Assembly (NCBI GenBank): GCA_965116165.1
Contig: OZ220484.1
Coordinates: 2,976,001 to 3,040,000 of the forward strand
Direction: 5' to 3'
DNA length: 64,000 nucleotides
From: Azophilus sp965116165
GTDB taxonomy: Bacteria > Pseudomonadota > Gammaproteobacteria > Pseudomonadales > Azotimanducaceae
Shown: positions 1-9,006 of the stretch, one piece after another
Layout of the letters: each line of letters starts with the position of its first letter
How positions within the stretch are numbered: position 1 is the first letter of the stretch
Made by a program: the position numbers and the translations under genes
The notes under the pieces: model-generated
What the model was told of the DNA's origin: nothing
Database searches by the model: none
Seen by the model: only the letters and a program-made list of their open reading frames with translations

Positions 1-2011
1 CGCCAATCTGCATAACGGAGAGGAAGCGCAACTCCTTCGCGCCGGGTATCTCGCCGACCGCCTTGCGCCAGCGCTCCTCGACCTCCTGGGGGGTAATTGG
101 CCGGTCTCCGCCTTTGGCCAGTTCCACCTCGAATCGCCCGAAGCTGCCGTCGATGATGTAGGCGAATACATTCTTTATCGTATCCGTCTCCACCCCCGTT
201 TCGGTCTTGATGTCTTCGTTGACCTGGCGCAGGGCGTCGCTCATTTGGCCGACGACACCGGCCACCAAGGATTCCGGCGCCCCATCGAACAACTCGATGT
301 TTGCGCTTAGGGTGTCCTGCTCGACCTCGGGGAAAAAGACATAGCGCACCAGCCCGCCGGCCACCATGCTGACCGTGACGATCAGGAGGCCTATAAAGGC
401 CGCGAGGGTGGTGTATCGATGTTTTATGGCGGTACCCAGCATGGGCTTGTAGCCGCGCTCAATGAAACGCTTTAGCGAGCGGTCAACCACCGCGACGGTG
501 CCCCTGCCGCGGCCGGCGACATGGGACGAGCGCATGAGGGCGAGATGGGACGGCAGGATCAGCTTGGACTCGACGAGCGAGAAGGCCAGACAGAGTATTA
601 CCACCCAGCCGACCGAACCCATGAAGGCGGTCATCACGCCCGTCGTGAACAGCATGGGCAGAAACGCCATGATGGTCGTTAGAACACCGAATGTTGCGGG
701 TACGGCGACCCGCCGCGCCCCCGCAACGATGTTCTCCGTGCTGTAACCCCCGCTCTCTGTTTCGGCGTAGACGGACTCCGCCACGACGATGGCGTCGTCG
801 ACCACGATGCCAAGCACGAGAATGAACCCGAACACACTGATGATGTTGATCGTGATGTCGATGGGTGGCAGCGGCAGCATCATCAGGGCACCAAGGAATG
901 CCACCGGCAGACCGAAGATTACCCAAAATGCGAACTTCAGGTGCAGGAACAGGCCGAGGATGGCGAACACCAGGGTGGCGCCGATGAACATATTCTTGAA
1001 CATCATGTTCATGCGTTCGTTTAGGTGTTGGCTGACGTCGGAACGGGTTTCCAGCGACACGCCGACGGGCATCCGCGTCCTGGCCTCCTCGACATAGGCC
1101 CGCACGGCCGCGGTTACGTCGAGTTCGTTTTCGTCGTCGGTACTCATCACCGCCACGCCGAGGCTGCGCTTGCCATTGAAGAAGGCGTAGGACTCGGTTT
1201 CCGCGAAACCGTCCTTGATGGTGGCGATGTCGCCTAAGCGGATGCGGGTGCCGTCCTCCCGGGAGATGAGCACGATCTGTTCGAACTCCTCGCCGGTATA
1301 GGCTTGGCCCTTGGTGCGCAGCCGGATATTGCCCCCCTCGGATCGAATGTTGCCGCCGGGCAAATCGACGGACCAGGCGCGGATGACGGCGGCGACCTGG
1401 TCGAGGGTGAGGCCGTATTGGCGCAGCGTGGTTTCCGGAATTTCCACCGAGATCTCGAAGGGCCGGGAACCGCGAACCTCGGCGTAACTCACTTCATCAA
1501 GGGCCAATATCTCGTCGCGGATTTGCTCCGTGAGCTCCTTCATGTCCCGCTCGTCCATGTCGCCGGCGACCTGAACGGAAATGGCCTGGCGGCGGATACG
1601 CCCCTTGCGGATGACCGGACGCTCCGTTTCCAGGGGGAAGGTGGCGATGCTGTCCACGGCCAGCTTTACCTCGTCGAGCACCTCGGCCTGGTCGAATCCG
1701 TCGCGCACTTCGACAGTGACCTGGCCAAGCCCCTCCTGGGCATCGCCGAACACTTGCTTGATACCGTCGATATCCTGGATGGCCTCTTCGATTTTGACGA
1801 CCACACCCTCCTCGACCTCGGTGGGTGCCGCGCCCCGATAGGGAACCATTACCTCAACCGTGTCCAATTCGAACTTGGGGAAGGTTTCGACGGTGATGAT
1901 GGAACTGCCGTACAGCCCCGCCGTGATGATGAAAAACATCAGTAGGTTGGCCGCCACATGGTTGTGGGCGAACCAGCCGATGATGCCGCCGTGGCCGGTC
2001 TCAGTGGCCAT
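1..2011 (-). CDS. RND efflux transporter permease, partial (runs off left edge)
   Basis: Inner-membrane subunit of a resistance-nodulation-division pump that exports substrates with proton counterflow. Reading from 2011 leftward, the protein starts MATETGHGGIIGWFAHNHVA, followed by a first membrane helix, then a periplasmic porter region with an AcrB-like pattern (FPKFELDTVEVMVPYRGAAP, then EVEEGVVVKIEEAI). About residue 320 onward come the helices of the first membrane half, including the GIVVDDAIVVAE segment that matches the proton-relay helix of this family. About 670 residues are visible of a usual ~1030. ATG at 2011 is the first possible start, because the in-frame TGA just upstream is the stop codon of the adaptor gene. 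The gap to that gene is 6 nt, so the two are co-transcribed. No outer-membrane channel gene is visible. Family is sure; substrate unknown. Confidence 0.93.
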   Translation of the reverse strand, partial: MATETGHGGIIGWFAHNHVAANLLMFFIITAGLYGSSIITVETFPKFELDTVEVMVPYRGAAPTEVEEGVVVKIEEAIQDIDGIKQVFGDAQEGLGQVTVEVRDGFDQAEVLDEVKLAVDSIATFPLETERPVIRKGRIRRQAISVQVAGDMDERDMKELTEQIRDEILALDEVSYAEVRGSRPFEISVEIPETTLRQYGLTLDQVAAVIRAWSVDLPGGNIRSEGGNIRLRTKGQAYTGEEFEQIVLISREDGTRIRLGDIATIKDGFAETESYAFFNGKRSLGVAVMSTDDENELDVTAAVRAYVEEARTRMPVGVSLETRSDVSQHLNERMNMMFKNMFIGATLVFAILGLFLHLKFAFWVIFGLPVAFLGALMMLPLPPIDITINIISVFGFILVLGIVVDDAIVVAESVYAETESGGYSTENIVAGARRVAVPATFGVLTTIMAFLPMLFTTGVMTAFMGSVGWVVILCLAFSLVESKLILPSHLALMRSSHVAGRGRGTVAVVDRSLKRFIERGYKPMLGTAIKHRYTTLAAFIGLLIVTVSMVAGGLVRYVFFPEVEQDTLSANIELFDGAPESLVAGVVGQMSDALRQVNEDIKTETGVETDTIKNVFAYIIDGSFGRFEVELAKGGDRPITPQEVEERWRKAVGEIPGAKELRFLSVMQIG

Positions 2012-2017
2012 GCTTTT

Positions 2018-3169
2018 TCATGAGGTGCGCACCGGCATGCCAGGCAGGGGCTGTTCCATCGGCGTGATGCAGATGCGGTCGCCGTCGGCGAGCCCCCGGT
2101 TGACATAGACGTAATCGGTATCGGCCCGCACGATGTCGATGTCGGCGGCCCGCAGGCGGTTCTCCGTGTCCACTACCCAGATCGTCGTGCCGCGGTACAG
2201 GGCGTGACGCGGCACAACAAAGAGTTCGCCCGCCCGCTTGCCCTGGATTTCGGCGTTTACGAACGTGCCGATGCGCAGGGGCTCGTCATGGTCGCTCGCC
2301 ATGCCATAGGGATCCTGGATCTGGGCTACGGCGTGCAACACCCTCGTGCGGTTGTCGAAGACGCCCTCGGTACGGGTAATTGCGCCGGTCCACTGTTGTT
2401 CGGCGCCGGCGATTTGGGCGGAGAGGGTCACGGGAACCGGGCTGTCGCCCGCGTTTCGGGGCAGGTCGATGAATTCCAGATCCGCCTGCGTTAGCGGCAG
2501 GCGCACCTCCGCGTAGTCCGTGGCAAAGGTTTGCGCCAGCTTGTCGCCCGGCTTGATGTACTGCCCGACATCGGCGAGTTTTTCCCGCACCATGCCCGCA
2601 TAGGGTGCGCGGATAACGGTGCGCTCAAGGTCGCCCTCCGCTTCCGCCAACTCGGCCTCGGCGGACTCGAGTTCCGCCCTGGCGGCGGCGAGTTGCGGTT
2701 TGCGCAGGGTCAGGTCGGAGGGAGCATTGCCGCCCTGGGCGTTGAGGTCGTTCAACCGCTGCCAGTCCTTGAGCGCGTACTCGGCCAGGGCCTGTTCTGT
2801 GGCGACCTGGGTTTGCGCCGCGGCGACCTTGGCCCGGGCGCGCTTGACCCGGGCGTCGTAGATGCGGGGGTCGATGCGCACAAGCAGTTCGCCCCGGTCG
2901 AAGAAGCCACCGCTGACAAAGGAGGGAGAGACAGCAATAATTTGCCCGTTCACTTCGGAGATCAGCGAGGTTTGTGTGCGCGGCGCCACCTCGCCTTGAG
3001 TTGTTACCGTGAAGGTTGTTGGAACTCGGGTCGCCGTTAGCGTTTCCACCAGCAGAATGGGCGGTTGACGAGGCTGCTGTTTCGCTTCCGGCCGACTGAT
3101 CACTAGGGCGGTACCGATGCCGATGGCGACGGTCAGCACAACAACCGGCATGAGGATCCTTTTCAGCAT
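2018..3169 (-). CDS. RND efflux periplasmic adaptor (HlyD/AcrA family)
   Basis: Membrane-fusion protein that links the permease at 1-2011 to an outer-membrane channel. The chosen ATG at 3169 gives 383 residues beginning MLKRILMPVVVLTVAIGIG, a single N-terminal anchor or signal segment. It is followed by a barrel-sandwich/lipoyl half (TQGEVAPRTQTSLISEVNGQ), a coiled-coil hairpin (ARAKVAAAQTQVATEQALAE ... ARAELESAEAELAEAEGDLE) and the second lipoyl half (RTVIRAPYAGMVREKLADVG). The reading frame stays open upstream to 3406, but that extension lacks hydrophobic or family-like sequence and overlaps the divergent dioxygenase promoter. It is the first gene of the operon with the permease. Confidence 0.93.
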   Translation of the reverse strand: MLKRILMPVVVLTVAIGIGTALVISRPEAKQQPRQPPILLVETLTATRVPTTFTVTTQGEVAPRTQTSLISEVNGQIIAVSPSFVSGGFFDRGELLVRIDPRIYDARVKRARAKVAAAQTQVATEQALAEYALKDWQRLNDLNAQGGNAPSDLTLRKPQLAAARAELESAEAELAEAEGDLERTVIRAPYAGMVREKLADVGQYIKPGDKLAQTFATDYAEVRLPLTQADLEFIDLPRNAGDSPVPVTLSAQIAGAEQQWTGAITRTEGVFDNRTRVLHAVAQIQDPYGMASDHDEPLRIGTFVNAEIQGKRAGELFVVPRHALYRGTTIWVVDTENRLRAADIDIVRADTDYVYVNRGLADGDRICITPMEQPLPGMPVRTS

Positions 3170-3290
3170 GATGCGATTCGAACGACTTCCACGGCTTCGG
3201 CTGGCGAGTATACCGCCTGCGCCAGCGGGTTCCCGCCCGACATTGCCCACAACACTACCGTTTGGGTGGGAGAGGGTGGACAATTGGCCC

Positions 3291-4061
3291 ATGAGCAGAC
3301 GGCCCGAACGGGCACAAAAGCCGCAAATCCCGGCATTCGACCGGGATGGCTTTGTCGTGGTGCGGGGAATGACGGATGGGGCGCTCTGCGATGCGGTGCG
3401 CACCACGGTATCGGCGGCACTCGATCCGTTGCTCGGCCCGGCCGAGTTCGAGGCTGATGTGGGTTATCCCGGGGCCCCGGAGACATTGCACACGGAGGGG
3501 GGGCGCACACCCCGCCGTCTGTTGCAGGCCGTATCCCGTTTTCCGGCGTTGTACCGTTGGGCCGCCGGAAACGCAATGCGGCGCGCGCTGACGGAATTGC
3601 TCGGCGGCGACCCGGTGTTGTCGCAATGCCATCACAATTGCGTGATGACGAAGTACCCGGGCTACAGCAGCGCGACCCTTTGGCATCAGGATATTCGCTA
3701 TTGGTCCTTCGACCGCCCCGAACTCATATCCGTGTGGTTGGCGCTCGGTGATGAAACCCCCCGCAACGGCGCACTGAAGATTATCCCCGGTAGCCACCGG
3801 TTAACGTTGGATCGGGGACGCTTCGACCGGGATTTATTCCTGCGCCCCGATTTGCCGGAAAACAAGAAACTGATACACCAGGCGCGGGATTTGGTGCTGC
3901 GGGCGGGAGATGTGCTATTTTTCCATTGTCGCGCCATTCACGCCGCCGGTAAGAATCGAAGCGACCGGGTCAAACTCTCCTGCGTGTTCACCTATCACGA
4001 AGCGGGTAATCGCCCGATTCCGGGAACGCGCTCCGACCGGTATCCGGGGTTGTCGCTTTAG
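3291..4061 (+). CDS. Phytanoyl-CoA dioxygenase (PhyH) family Fe(II)/2-oxoglutarate oxygenase
   Basis: Probable non-haem iron, 2-oxoglutarate-dependent hydroxylase of the PhyH family; substrate not predictable. The 256-residue protein has the expected layout: FDRDGFVVVRGMTDGALCDA near the N-terminus, the iron-binding HxD motif in SATLWHQDIRYWSF, then NGALKIIPGSHRL, and the distal histidine in LFFHCRAIHAAGKNRSDRVK with the 2-oxoglutarate-binding arginine after it. ATG at 3291 is preceded by a purine-rich GAGAGGGTGGA about 8 nt away; the reading frame opens earlier, at 3117, but that part overlaps the adaptor gene start on the other strand. Ends 21 nt before the next gene on the same strand, so probably an operon with the flavin monooxygenase. 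Confidence 0.85.
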   Translation: MSRRPERAQKPQIPAFDRDGFVVVRGMTDGALCDAVRTTVSAALDPLLGPAEFEADVGYPGAPETLHTEGGRTPRRLLQAVSRFPALYRWAAGNAMRRALTELLGGDPVLSQCHHNCVMTKYPGYSSATLWHQDIRYWSFDRPELISVWLALGDETPRNGALKIIPGSHRLTLDRGRFDRDLFLRPDLPENKKLIHQARDLVLRAGDVLFFHCRAIHAAGKNRSDRVKLSCVFTYHEAGNRPIPGTRSDRYPGLSL

Positions 4062-4082
4062 GGGTTGATGAGGTCGATTTTT

Positions 4083-5156
4083 ATGGCGGTGAAACTCGCG
4101 GTTCTCGACTTGGCGCCCATCGTCGAGGGTGGCGATGCGGCGACGGCATTGCGTAATTCGGTCGATCTCGCCCGGCATGCTGAGCAGTGGCGCTATAGTC
4201 GATATTGGGTTGCCGAGCATCACAATATGCGCGGCATTGCCAGTGCGGCCACGGCGGTGGTGATTGGCCATATCGCCGGTGGAACCTCGACAATCCGTGT
4301 TGGCGCCGGCGGTGTGATGCTGCCCAATCACGCGCCCCTGGTGATTGCCGAGCAGTTCGGCACGTTGGAATCCCTGTTCCCCGGCCGTATCGATCTCGGC
4401 ATTGGGCGTGCGCCGGGTACCGATCAGATGACGGCGCATGCGCTGCGGCGAACGCTCACCGGCAACATCGACGACTTTCCCAGGGATGTCGTGGAATTGC
4501 GGGATTACTTTGCCGACCCGCAATCCGACCGGCCTGTGCGGGCCGTGCCGGGGGCCGGCCTTGGGGTACCCTTGTGGGTTCTCGGCTCCAGCCTGTACGG
4601 GGCGCAGCTTGCGGCGCTGCTGGGCTTGCCCTATGCGTTCGCCTCGCACTTCGCGCCCGCCGCGCTCGACCAAGCGCTGGCCACCTATCGCGAACACTTC
4701 GTCCCCTCCCCGCAATTGGCCGAACCCTACACCATGGCGGGGTTTAATATTTTCGCCGCGGACAGTGACGCGGAAGCCCGTTATCTGCGCACATCGTCGT
4801 TACAGTCGTTCCTGAAGCTGCGCACCGGCAATCCGGGTCCGCTGCCGCCGCCGGTAGCGGATTTCGAGGCGCGGCTCGGGTCGGCGGAACGGCATTTGCT
4901 CAGCCAAATCTCCAACTGCTCGGCAGTGGGCACGGCAGCTACTGTAAGGCGGGAATTACAGGCTTTCGTCGAGCGCACGGGCGTGGATGAGGTCATTGTC
5001 TCGTCCCACATCTACGATCACCAGGCGCGGCTGCGCTCCTATGAGATCGCGGCTGCGTCGGCAGCGGATATGGTGTTCCGTCCCATTGATCCGCCACCGG
5101 ATCGGCGTCCATCTGAGTATAAAAATATTAGGAATTATATCGCAAAGTCACAATAA
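4083..5156 (+). CDS. LLM-class flavin-dependent oxidoreductase (luciferase-like monooxygenase)
   Basis: Bacterial-luciferase-like TIM-barrel monooxygenase of the subgroup whose members start MxLSVLDLxPv; uses reduced FMN or F420, substrate unknown. The protein reads MAVKLAVLDLAPIVEGGDAA, then YWVAEHHNMRGIASAATAV, GTSTIRVGAGGVMLPNHAPL and PGRIDLGIGRAPGTD, all hallmark segments, giving 357 residues. ATG at 4083 was chosen because homologues begin at this point and GAGG lies 8-10 nt upstream. TTG at 4065 and ATG at 4068 are in frame and possible. Follows the PhyH dioxygenase on the same strand. Confidence 0.88.
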   Translation: MAVKLAVLDLAPIVEGGDAATALRNSVDLARHAEQWRYSRYWVAEHHNMRGIASAATAVVIGHIAGGTSTIRVGAGGVMLPNHAPLVIAEQFGTLESLFPGRIDLGIGRAPGTDQMTAHALRRTLTGNIDDFPRDVVELRDYFADPQSDRPVRAVPGAGLGVPLWVLGSSLYGAQLAALLGLPYAFASHFAPAALDQALATYREHFVPSPQLAEPYTMAGFNIFAADSDAEARYLRTSSLQSFLKLRTGNPGPLPPPVADFEARLGSAERHLLSQISNCSAVGTAATVRRELQAFVERTGVDEVIVSSHIYDHQARLRSYEIAAASAADMVFRPIDPPPDRRPSEYKNIRNYIAKSQ

Positions 5157-5344
5157 CACTGGACGTTTCCTCAATCGGACTTGAATCGAAACGGGCGCAT
5201 GAACAACTGCCGCGCCCTCAAGCGGGGCCATGCCCTTGCGATGGGATTTGCCGGGTGCCTTCTGTGCCACACATATGGTCACATTTCGGAGTTTCGGCAT
5301 GGCGAGACTGTCGGCGCTGTCAACAGCTATTTTGTGACTTTGCG
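5157..5344. other. Intergenic, no gene recognised
   Basis: Short open frames exist (for example from 5181) but none has family-like sequence or a good ribosome-binding site. The stretch precedes the palindromic repeat that begins about 5345. Confidence 0.5.
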
Positions 5345-5482
5345 ATATAATTCCCCAACTGACGTATATAAGTCCGGGACTTATATACGTCAGTTGACAT
5401 ACCGCTATATGTTAAGGATTTAGCGGCTGGAAACCACCACATGTTGGGTTCTGTCAACTTTCCTTTATAAGCCCCATAAGTC
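5345..5482. repeat. Dispersed palindromic element, copy 1
   Basis: Starts GATATAATTCCCCAA and ends near TATAAGCCCC. It contains TTAGCGGCTG and CCACATGTTGG. A second, rearranged copy lies at 35961-36090, where the inner part (CCAACATGTGG, CAGCCGCTAAATCC, CATGTCAACTT, TATAAGCCCCAA) appears in inverted order. In both places it fills the gap between two genes. Could be a small non-autonomous transposon or a REP-like element. Confidence 0.65.
5357..5395. repeat. 39-bp perfect palindrome (19-bp arms, 1-nt centre)
   Basis: The left arm 5357-5375 begins AACTGACGTATATAAG and the right arm 5377-5395 is its exact reverse complement, around a single G. It sits inside the larger dispersed element. It lacks a T-tract and is AT-rich, so it is unlike a rho-independent terminator; a cruciform, operator or transposon end is possible. 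Confidence 0.85.
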
Positions 5483-5490
5483 CCAACAAA

Positions 5491-6573
5491 TTATAGGGTG
5501 CCCTTGCCCAGGTCGAGGGCACCGCGGGCGAGATTGAGCCGCAAGACATCCGAGGCACCCTCCGCCAGCCGCCAAGCCCGTACACGCCGATAAAGCGCTT
5601 GCAACGGATGCCCGACAACCAGCGCCCGGCCACCGTGCAATTGGATGGCGGCATCGACGATTTGGCCAATCGCCTCCGACGCGAATATCTTGCACATAAT
5701 GCCTTCATTAATGGTGTTGGCACCCGTTTCGGCGAGTCTGGCGGTGCGATAAAGCATGCTGCGGGCCGCGAACGTTTGCATGCGCATATCGGCGTAGCGC
5801 AAGCGTGTGCTCTCCCGGTCGCCACGCCGCTTGCCGTCGCGGTCGAGCGATGCCAGGTGACTGGTGGTCGAGGCAACCGTCCAGCGCGCGAGGCCGACGC
5901 AGTAGGCGCTGATCGCCAGGCGCGTATCCGATATCTGGCCCATGGCCCGGGGCAGGCCGTCGCCGGGCTTGCCGATAATGTGGGTGCCCGGTACGCGCAC
6001 ATCGCGGAATGCGAAGGCGGCGTGGTGGCTGCCGTCCAGGGATTCGAAGCGCTCCGTCACGGCAACCCCCGGCGCCCCCCTGTCAATCACCACCATCGCC
6101 GGCCCCCTGCCGTCGATGCGCACCAGCGTATTGATGAAATCCGCTTCCGCACCGCCGGTCACATAGGATTTGCAGCCGTTGACGATCAGTTCTCCGCCCT
6201 CCATGCGGCCTGTGGTCGGGTTGGATACAGGCTCTGTAAAACCAAAGGCCGCCCGCTTTGCGCCGCGCAGCAGCGGTTGTAGGTAGCCACTGGCCAGGGG
6301 TTCGCCGCATCCGGCGAGCACACCGGGGCCAGGGCCAAAAACGGCGTCCAGAAATGGCGGGTTGTGGGATGCCAACTCGTCGCGCACCACGGCTAGTGCC
6401 AGCGGCCCCGCCGCCGTGCCGCCATGGCTTGCGGGTTGCGTCATCGGGAAGAAACCGGCCTGCCGCGAGGCCGCGACCGTCTGTGCGCGGCTTGAGGCCG
6501 AGAGCAGTTCTTTAGCGAGCCCCGCGGCGCGGCCGCGTAGTGATATCAGTTCTTCGTCCAGTAATTCGGGCAT
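5491..6573 (-). CDS. Acyl-CoA dehydrogenase family flavoprotein
   Basis: FAD enzyme that would introduce a double bond next to an acyl-CoA thioester. The 360-residue protein starts MPELLDEELISLRGRAAGLA and has the three-part fold: helical N-domain, middle beta domain (FGFTEPVSNPTTGRMEGGEL ... VNGCKSYVTGGAEADF) and C-terminal helical domain (LHGGRALVVGHPLQALYRRV). The EGASDVLRLNLARGAL segment contains the glutamate region that acts as catalytic base in many family members. It is slightly short compared with the usual 380 residues. Ends directly against the dispersed palindromic element on its 3' side. Substrate unknown. Confidence 0.9.
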   Translation of the reverse strand: MPELLDEELISLRGRAAGLAKELLSASSRAQTVAASRQAGFFPMTQPASHGGTAAGPLALAVVRDELASHNPPFLDAVFGPGPGVLAGCGEPLASGYLQPLLRGAKRAAFGFTEPVSNPTTGRMEGGELIVNGCKSYVTGGAEADFINTLVRIDGRGPAMVVIDRGAPGVAVTERFESLDGSHHAAFAFRDVRVPGTHIIGKPGDGLPRAMGQISDTRLAISAYCVGLARWTVASTTSHLASLDRDGKRRGDRESTRLRYADMRMQTFAARSMLYRTARLAETGANTINEGIMCKIFASEAIGQIVDAAIQLHGGRALVVGHPLQALYRRVRAWRLAEGASDVLRLNLARGALDLGKGTL

Positions 6574-6616
6574 GGGGTCTCTTCGGCAACGGCATTGCTT
6601 TGGCCTGCCGACCAGA

Positions 6617-6988
6617 TCATACCGCCGGGACGACCAGAATCACCACGATGAGTAGCGCGCATAGCACCATGACGCCAACAGCGTAGAGGATCAGGCTCTC
6701 CCGTCGCGCCTGGCGGGTCAGGAATTGCTCCACCTGCTCGGGCTGTCTCGCGGTCATGGCGCTTGTGAGGCGGTAGCGGGTTAGACCGTTTCGCTTGGGC
6801 AGCCGCACGAACAATTCCGGGGTGGCGTCGAGCAAGCGGATAACGACCGCCAGACCGATACCCGTATGGCGGACGATTTGCGCGGGATGCAGCCCCTGGC
6901 CCGGGTGCGCCAGAAAACAGCGATACAATTCGAATAGCCGATTAACCTTGCCGCGAAAGCGGAAGCTGAACGGCAGCAGACTGAACAT
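6617..6988 (-). CDS. Small membrane-anchored protein with helical/winged-helix-like N-terminus
   Basis: Unrecognised 123-residue protein. ATG at 6988 overlaps the TGA stop of cmoB (TGATG), so it is probably translationally coupled to it. Residues about 10-75 (KVNRLFELYRCFLAHPGQGL ... LLDATPELFVRLPKRNG) look like a compact helical, possibly winged-helix, domain. Residues about 100-122 (LILYAVGVMVLCALLIVVIL) form one membrane helix at the extreme C-terminus, giving a tail-anchored topology with the soluble domain in the cytoplasm. Function unknown; the operon position with cmoAB may be incidental. Confidence 0.65.
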   Translation of the reverse strand: MFSLLPFSFRFRGKVNRLFELYRCFLAHPGQGLHPAQIVRHTGIGLAVVIRLLDATPELFVRLPKRNGLTRYRLTSAMTARQPEQVEQFLTRQARRESLILYAVGVMVLCALLIVVILVVPAV

Positions 6989-7983
6989 CAATGGGCTCCG
7001 TGCGCGGCCCGAACAGGTCGATTGTTCCGCAATGATTGCGCCAAAACCAGTGAACGTCGTGGCGCGGGATGACCCTCGACAGTCAACGAGGGGTCGGTTG
7101 GGTCAAGGGCTTCGGCGAGGGAATGGAACCGCATCCATTGGGTTGTGCGCTGTTCCTCTGTTCTGGTAATCGTGGTATCCAGAATGCGTGGATTTTGGAA
7201 CCCGCTTGCACGCATCCACTCCAGCAACAGGCTCTGTGTCGGGATGTGCCAAACGTTGCGCATTTGCGCATAGCGGCCTTGGGGGCGTATCGGCCGGTCA
7301 TCGCTGGCCACGAGGCTTTCGACCATTGCGAATCCGCCCGGAACCAGGCAGTGTCGCAGGCGCCGCAAATGGTCCAGCGGGTCGCGGCGGTGGTAGATCA
7401 CCCCCATGCTGAATACGGCATCGAAACGCGCCTTGCCGAGCGCCTCCGGCAGTTCCTCAAGGGCGAGCGGCAATACATAGTTGCGGTCGTCGTCGATGAA
7501 GCGGCCCACGGCTTGGTGCTGCATGCAATACAACACCGAGGGGTCGATGCCGACCACCAACCCTGCTCCGGCACCCAGCATCCGCCAGCCATAATAGCCG
7601 TTGCCGCAACCGACATCGAGAATGCGCAGACCGCGCAGGTTGACGTGGGGTGCGATTCGTCGCCACTTGAAATCGCAGCGCCATTCGCTATCGACCTGAA
7701 TGCCGCACAGGGAAAACGGACCCTTGCGCCAGGGATGAAGCGCCCGCAGAGCATCGCGCAGGCCCTCGGCTTCTTGCGGTTGCAACCGGCCCGCCACGGT
7801 GACGGTGTCGCCCAGCGTCGCCTCGGTGTCGGTGACGGACGGCATATTCGACAGGATCCGCCACCATTTAGGGAAGTCGCCGTGGCGGCTGAGATTGCGA
7901 TGCAGAATTTCGTCTAGGGCCACCCAGTCCGGCAATCGTGCATAGAGCTTGTCGAATGCGGCATTATCAGTTGGATGGAGCAC
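6988..7983 (-). CDS. cmoB: tRNA U34 carboxymethyltransferase CmoB
   Basis: Transfers the carboxymethyl group of carboxy-S-adenosylmethionine to 5-hydroxyuridine 34 of tRNA, making cmo5U, which widens wobble decoding. Clear CmoB signatures: LHPWRKGPFSLCGIQVDSEW, the SAM-type motif ILDVGCGNGYYGWRMLGAGA, FDAVFSMGVIYHRRDPLDHL, RYAQMRNVWHIPT and TRTEEQRTTQWM. The most likely start is GTG at 7983, whose G is the last base of the cmoA stop (TAGTG), giving 331 residues, near the usual 320. The first nine codons fall inside a short dispersed repeat, so the N-terminus MLHPTDNAAF is unlike other CmoB proteins. Confidence 0.95.
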   Translation of the reverse strand: MLHPTDNAAFDKLYARLPDWVALDEILHRNLSRHGDFPKWWRILSNMPSVTDTEATLGDTVTVAGRLQPQEAEGLRDALRALHPWRKGPFSLCGIQVDSEWRCDFKWRRIAPHVNLRGLRILDVGCGNGYYGWRMLGAGAGLVVGIDPSVLYCMQHQAVGRFIDDDRNYVLPLALEELPEALGKARFDAVFSMGVIYHRRDPLDHLRRLRHCLVPGGFAMVESLVASDDRPIRPQGRYAQMRNVWHIPTQSLLLEWMRASGFQNPRILDTTITRTEEQRTTQWMRFHSLAEALDPTDPSLTVEGHPAPRRSLVLAQSLRNNRPVRAAHGAH

Positions 7984-7985
7984 TA
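7956..7985 (-). repeat. REP-like 30-bp repeat, copy at the cmoA/cmoB junction
   Basis: On the minus strand it reads TAGTGCTCCATCCAACTGAT followed by AATGCCGCAT. Near-identical copies lie at 20897-20942 (twice, inverted) and 39092-39122, with a fragment at 34586-34599. Here it supplies the cmoA stop codon, the cmoB GTG start and nine codons. Confidence 0.8.
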
Positions 7986-8774
7986 GGCCCAGGCGAGAAA
8001 GGACGCCCAGTTCAGGCAGCGGAACCAAGTTCTTACCGGCGAGAATCCGGCCTCCCATAAACGATCGTGATGGGCTTCTTCCGTATCCACGACCATGACA
8101 TTCTCGAGCGCCGTGCGTTTCCGGCTGATTTCCAGCTCGCTGTAGCCGTTGGCTTTCTTGTAGGCGAGGTGAGCCGCGGTGAAGAACTGTCGGTCCGGCA
8201 TGGCGGCGAAATCGATCTTCTCGGAAATCAGCAGCAGCCCACCGGGTGCCATCTGTTTGCGGAAACGGCTCAACAGTGCCGGGCGATCCGCGGGCGGCAG
8301 GAACTGCAACACATAGTTCATCAGGACGACCTGGGCACCGCCGACCTCGGTTTCGCGAATATCCCGCAGGCAAAACTCGACCCGGCTGTCCGTCACCAGC
8401 TCCGTGGCCCGGTCGAGCATGGGCCGGGAATTGTCCACCGCGACGATTCGGCAGGGCTTATCGCCGAGTTGACGAAGCAGTGCGAGGGTGGTCGCGCCGA
8501 GGGAGCATCCGAGGTCGAATACCAGGGCGTTCGCCGTTGCCGCGCTATTCGCGGGTATCGTGCCGGTCGGCCTGGTGTCGTCCGCCTCGGGCAATCCCGC
8601 CCCGGCGAGGTGACGCGCGGCGATCAGCCCCGTCAGCGGTATCACCGTCTCGTAGGCGGGCACACTGCGGCGGATCATGTCCGGGAAAACCCCGGCCACC
8701 GCCTCGTCGAATGCGAAATCAACCAATTGGTTTTGCGGATCCCGATAGATCCGGTCTCTATCCATCCCATTCAC
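7983..8774 (-). CDS. cmoA: Carboxy-S-adenosyl-L-methionine synthase CmoA
   Basis: Converts SAM and prephenate to carboxy-SAM, the donor used by CmoB encoded just downstream. The 263-residue protein begins MNGMDRDRIYRDPQNQLVDF and shows VFPDMIRRSVPAYETVIPLT, the SAM-binding VFDLGCSLGATTLALL, VVLMNYVLQFLPPADRPALL and AYKKANGYSELEISRKRTAL, all diagnostic of CmoA. A proline/alanine-rich insertion (LPEADDTRPTGTIPANSAAT) lies before the SAM motif. Overlaps cmoB by one base (TAGTG). Confidence 0.95.
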   Translation of the reverse strand: MNGMDRDRIYRDPQNQLVDFAFDEAVAGVFPDMIRRSVPAYETVIPLTGLIAARHLAGAGLPEADDTRPTGTIPANSAATANALVFDLGCSLGATTLALLRQLGDKPCRIVAVDNSRPMLDRATELVTDSRVEFCLRDIRETEVGGAQVVLMNYVLQFLPPADRPALLSRFRKQMAPGGLLLISEKIDFAAMPDRQFFTAAHLAYKKANGYSELEISRKRTALENVMVVDTEEAHHDRLWEAGFSPVRTWFRCLNWASFLAWA

Positions 8775-8830
8775 CCTGGTTCTGCGATCCTTCGTTCAAC
8801 GGCGTATTCATCCGCAATTTTATCGAGCCC

Positions 8831-8859
8831 GGCAGCCTGTCGGACTTTATGGCGCTTAA
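8831..8859 (+). repeat. 29-bp dispersed repeat, copy 1
   Basis: GGCAGCCTGTCGGACTTTAT plus GGCGCTTAA. It recurs at 16989-17017 with one mismatch. Both copies are intergenic, upstream of the polyphosphate genes ppk1 and ppx. Confidence 0.8.
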
Positions 8860-9006
8860 TTTCATACCACGGCACGGGTCCGGCGTTCGATCCGGCCTGT
8901 TGAGCCGAATGCGACCGCATGGCGCACCTTGCGGTGAGGCCGGGCACCGAAATGAAAACCGCTGGTGATAAACTATCCCGCCTCCGTTGCCGACCCCAAC
9001 AGCGCC

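Noticed and set aside
462..1945. Several plus-strand open frames in the first 2 kb
   Set aside because: The minus strand encodes a continuous RND permease; these frames are antisense shadows.
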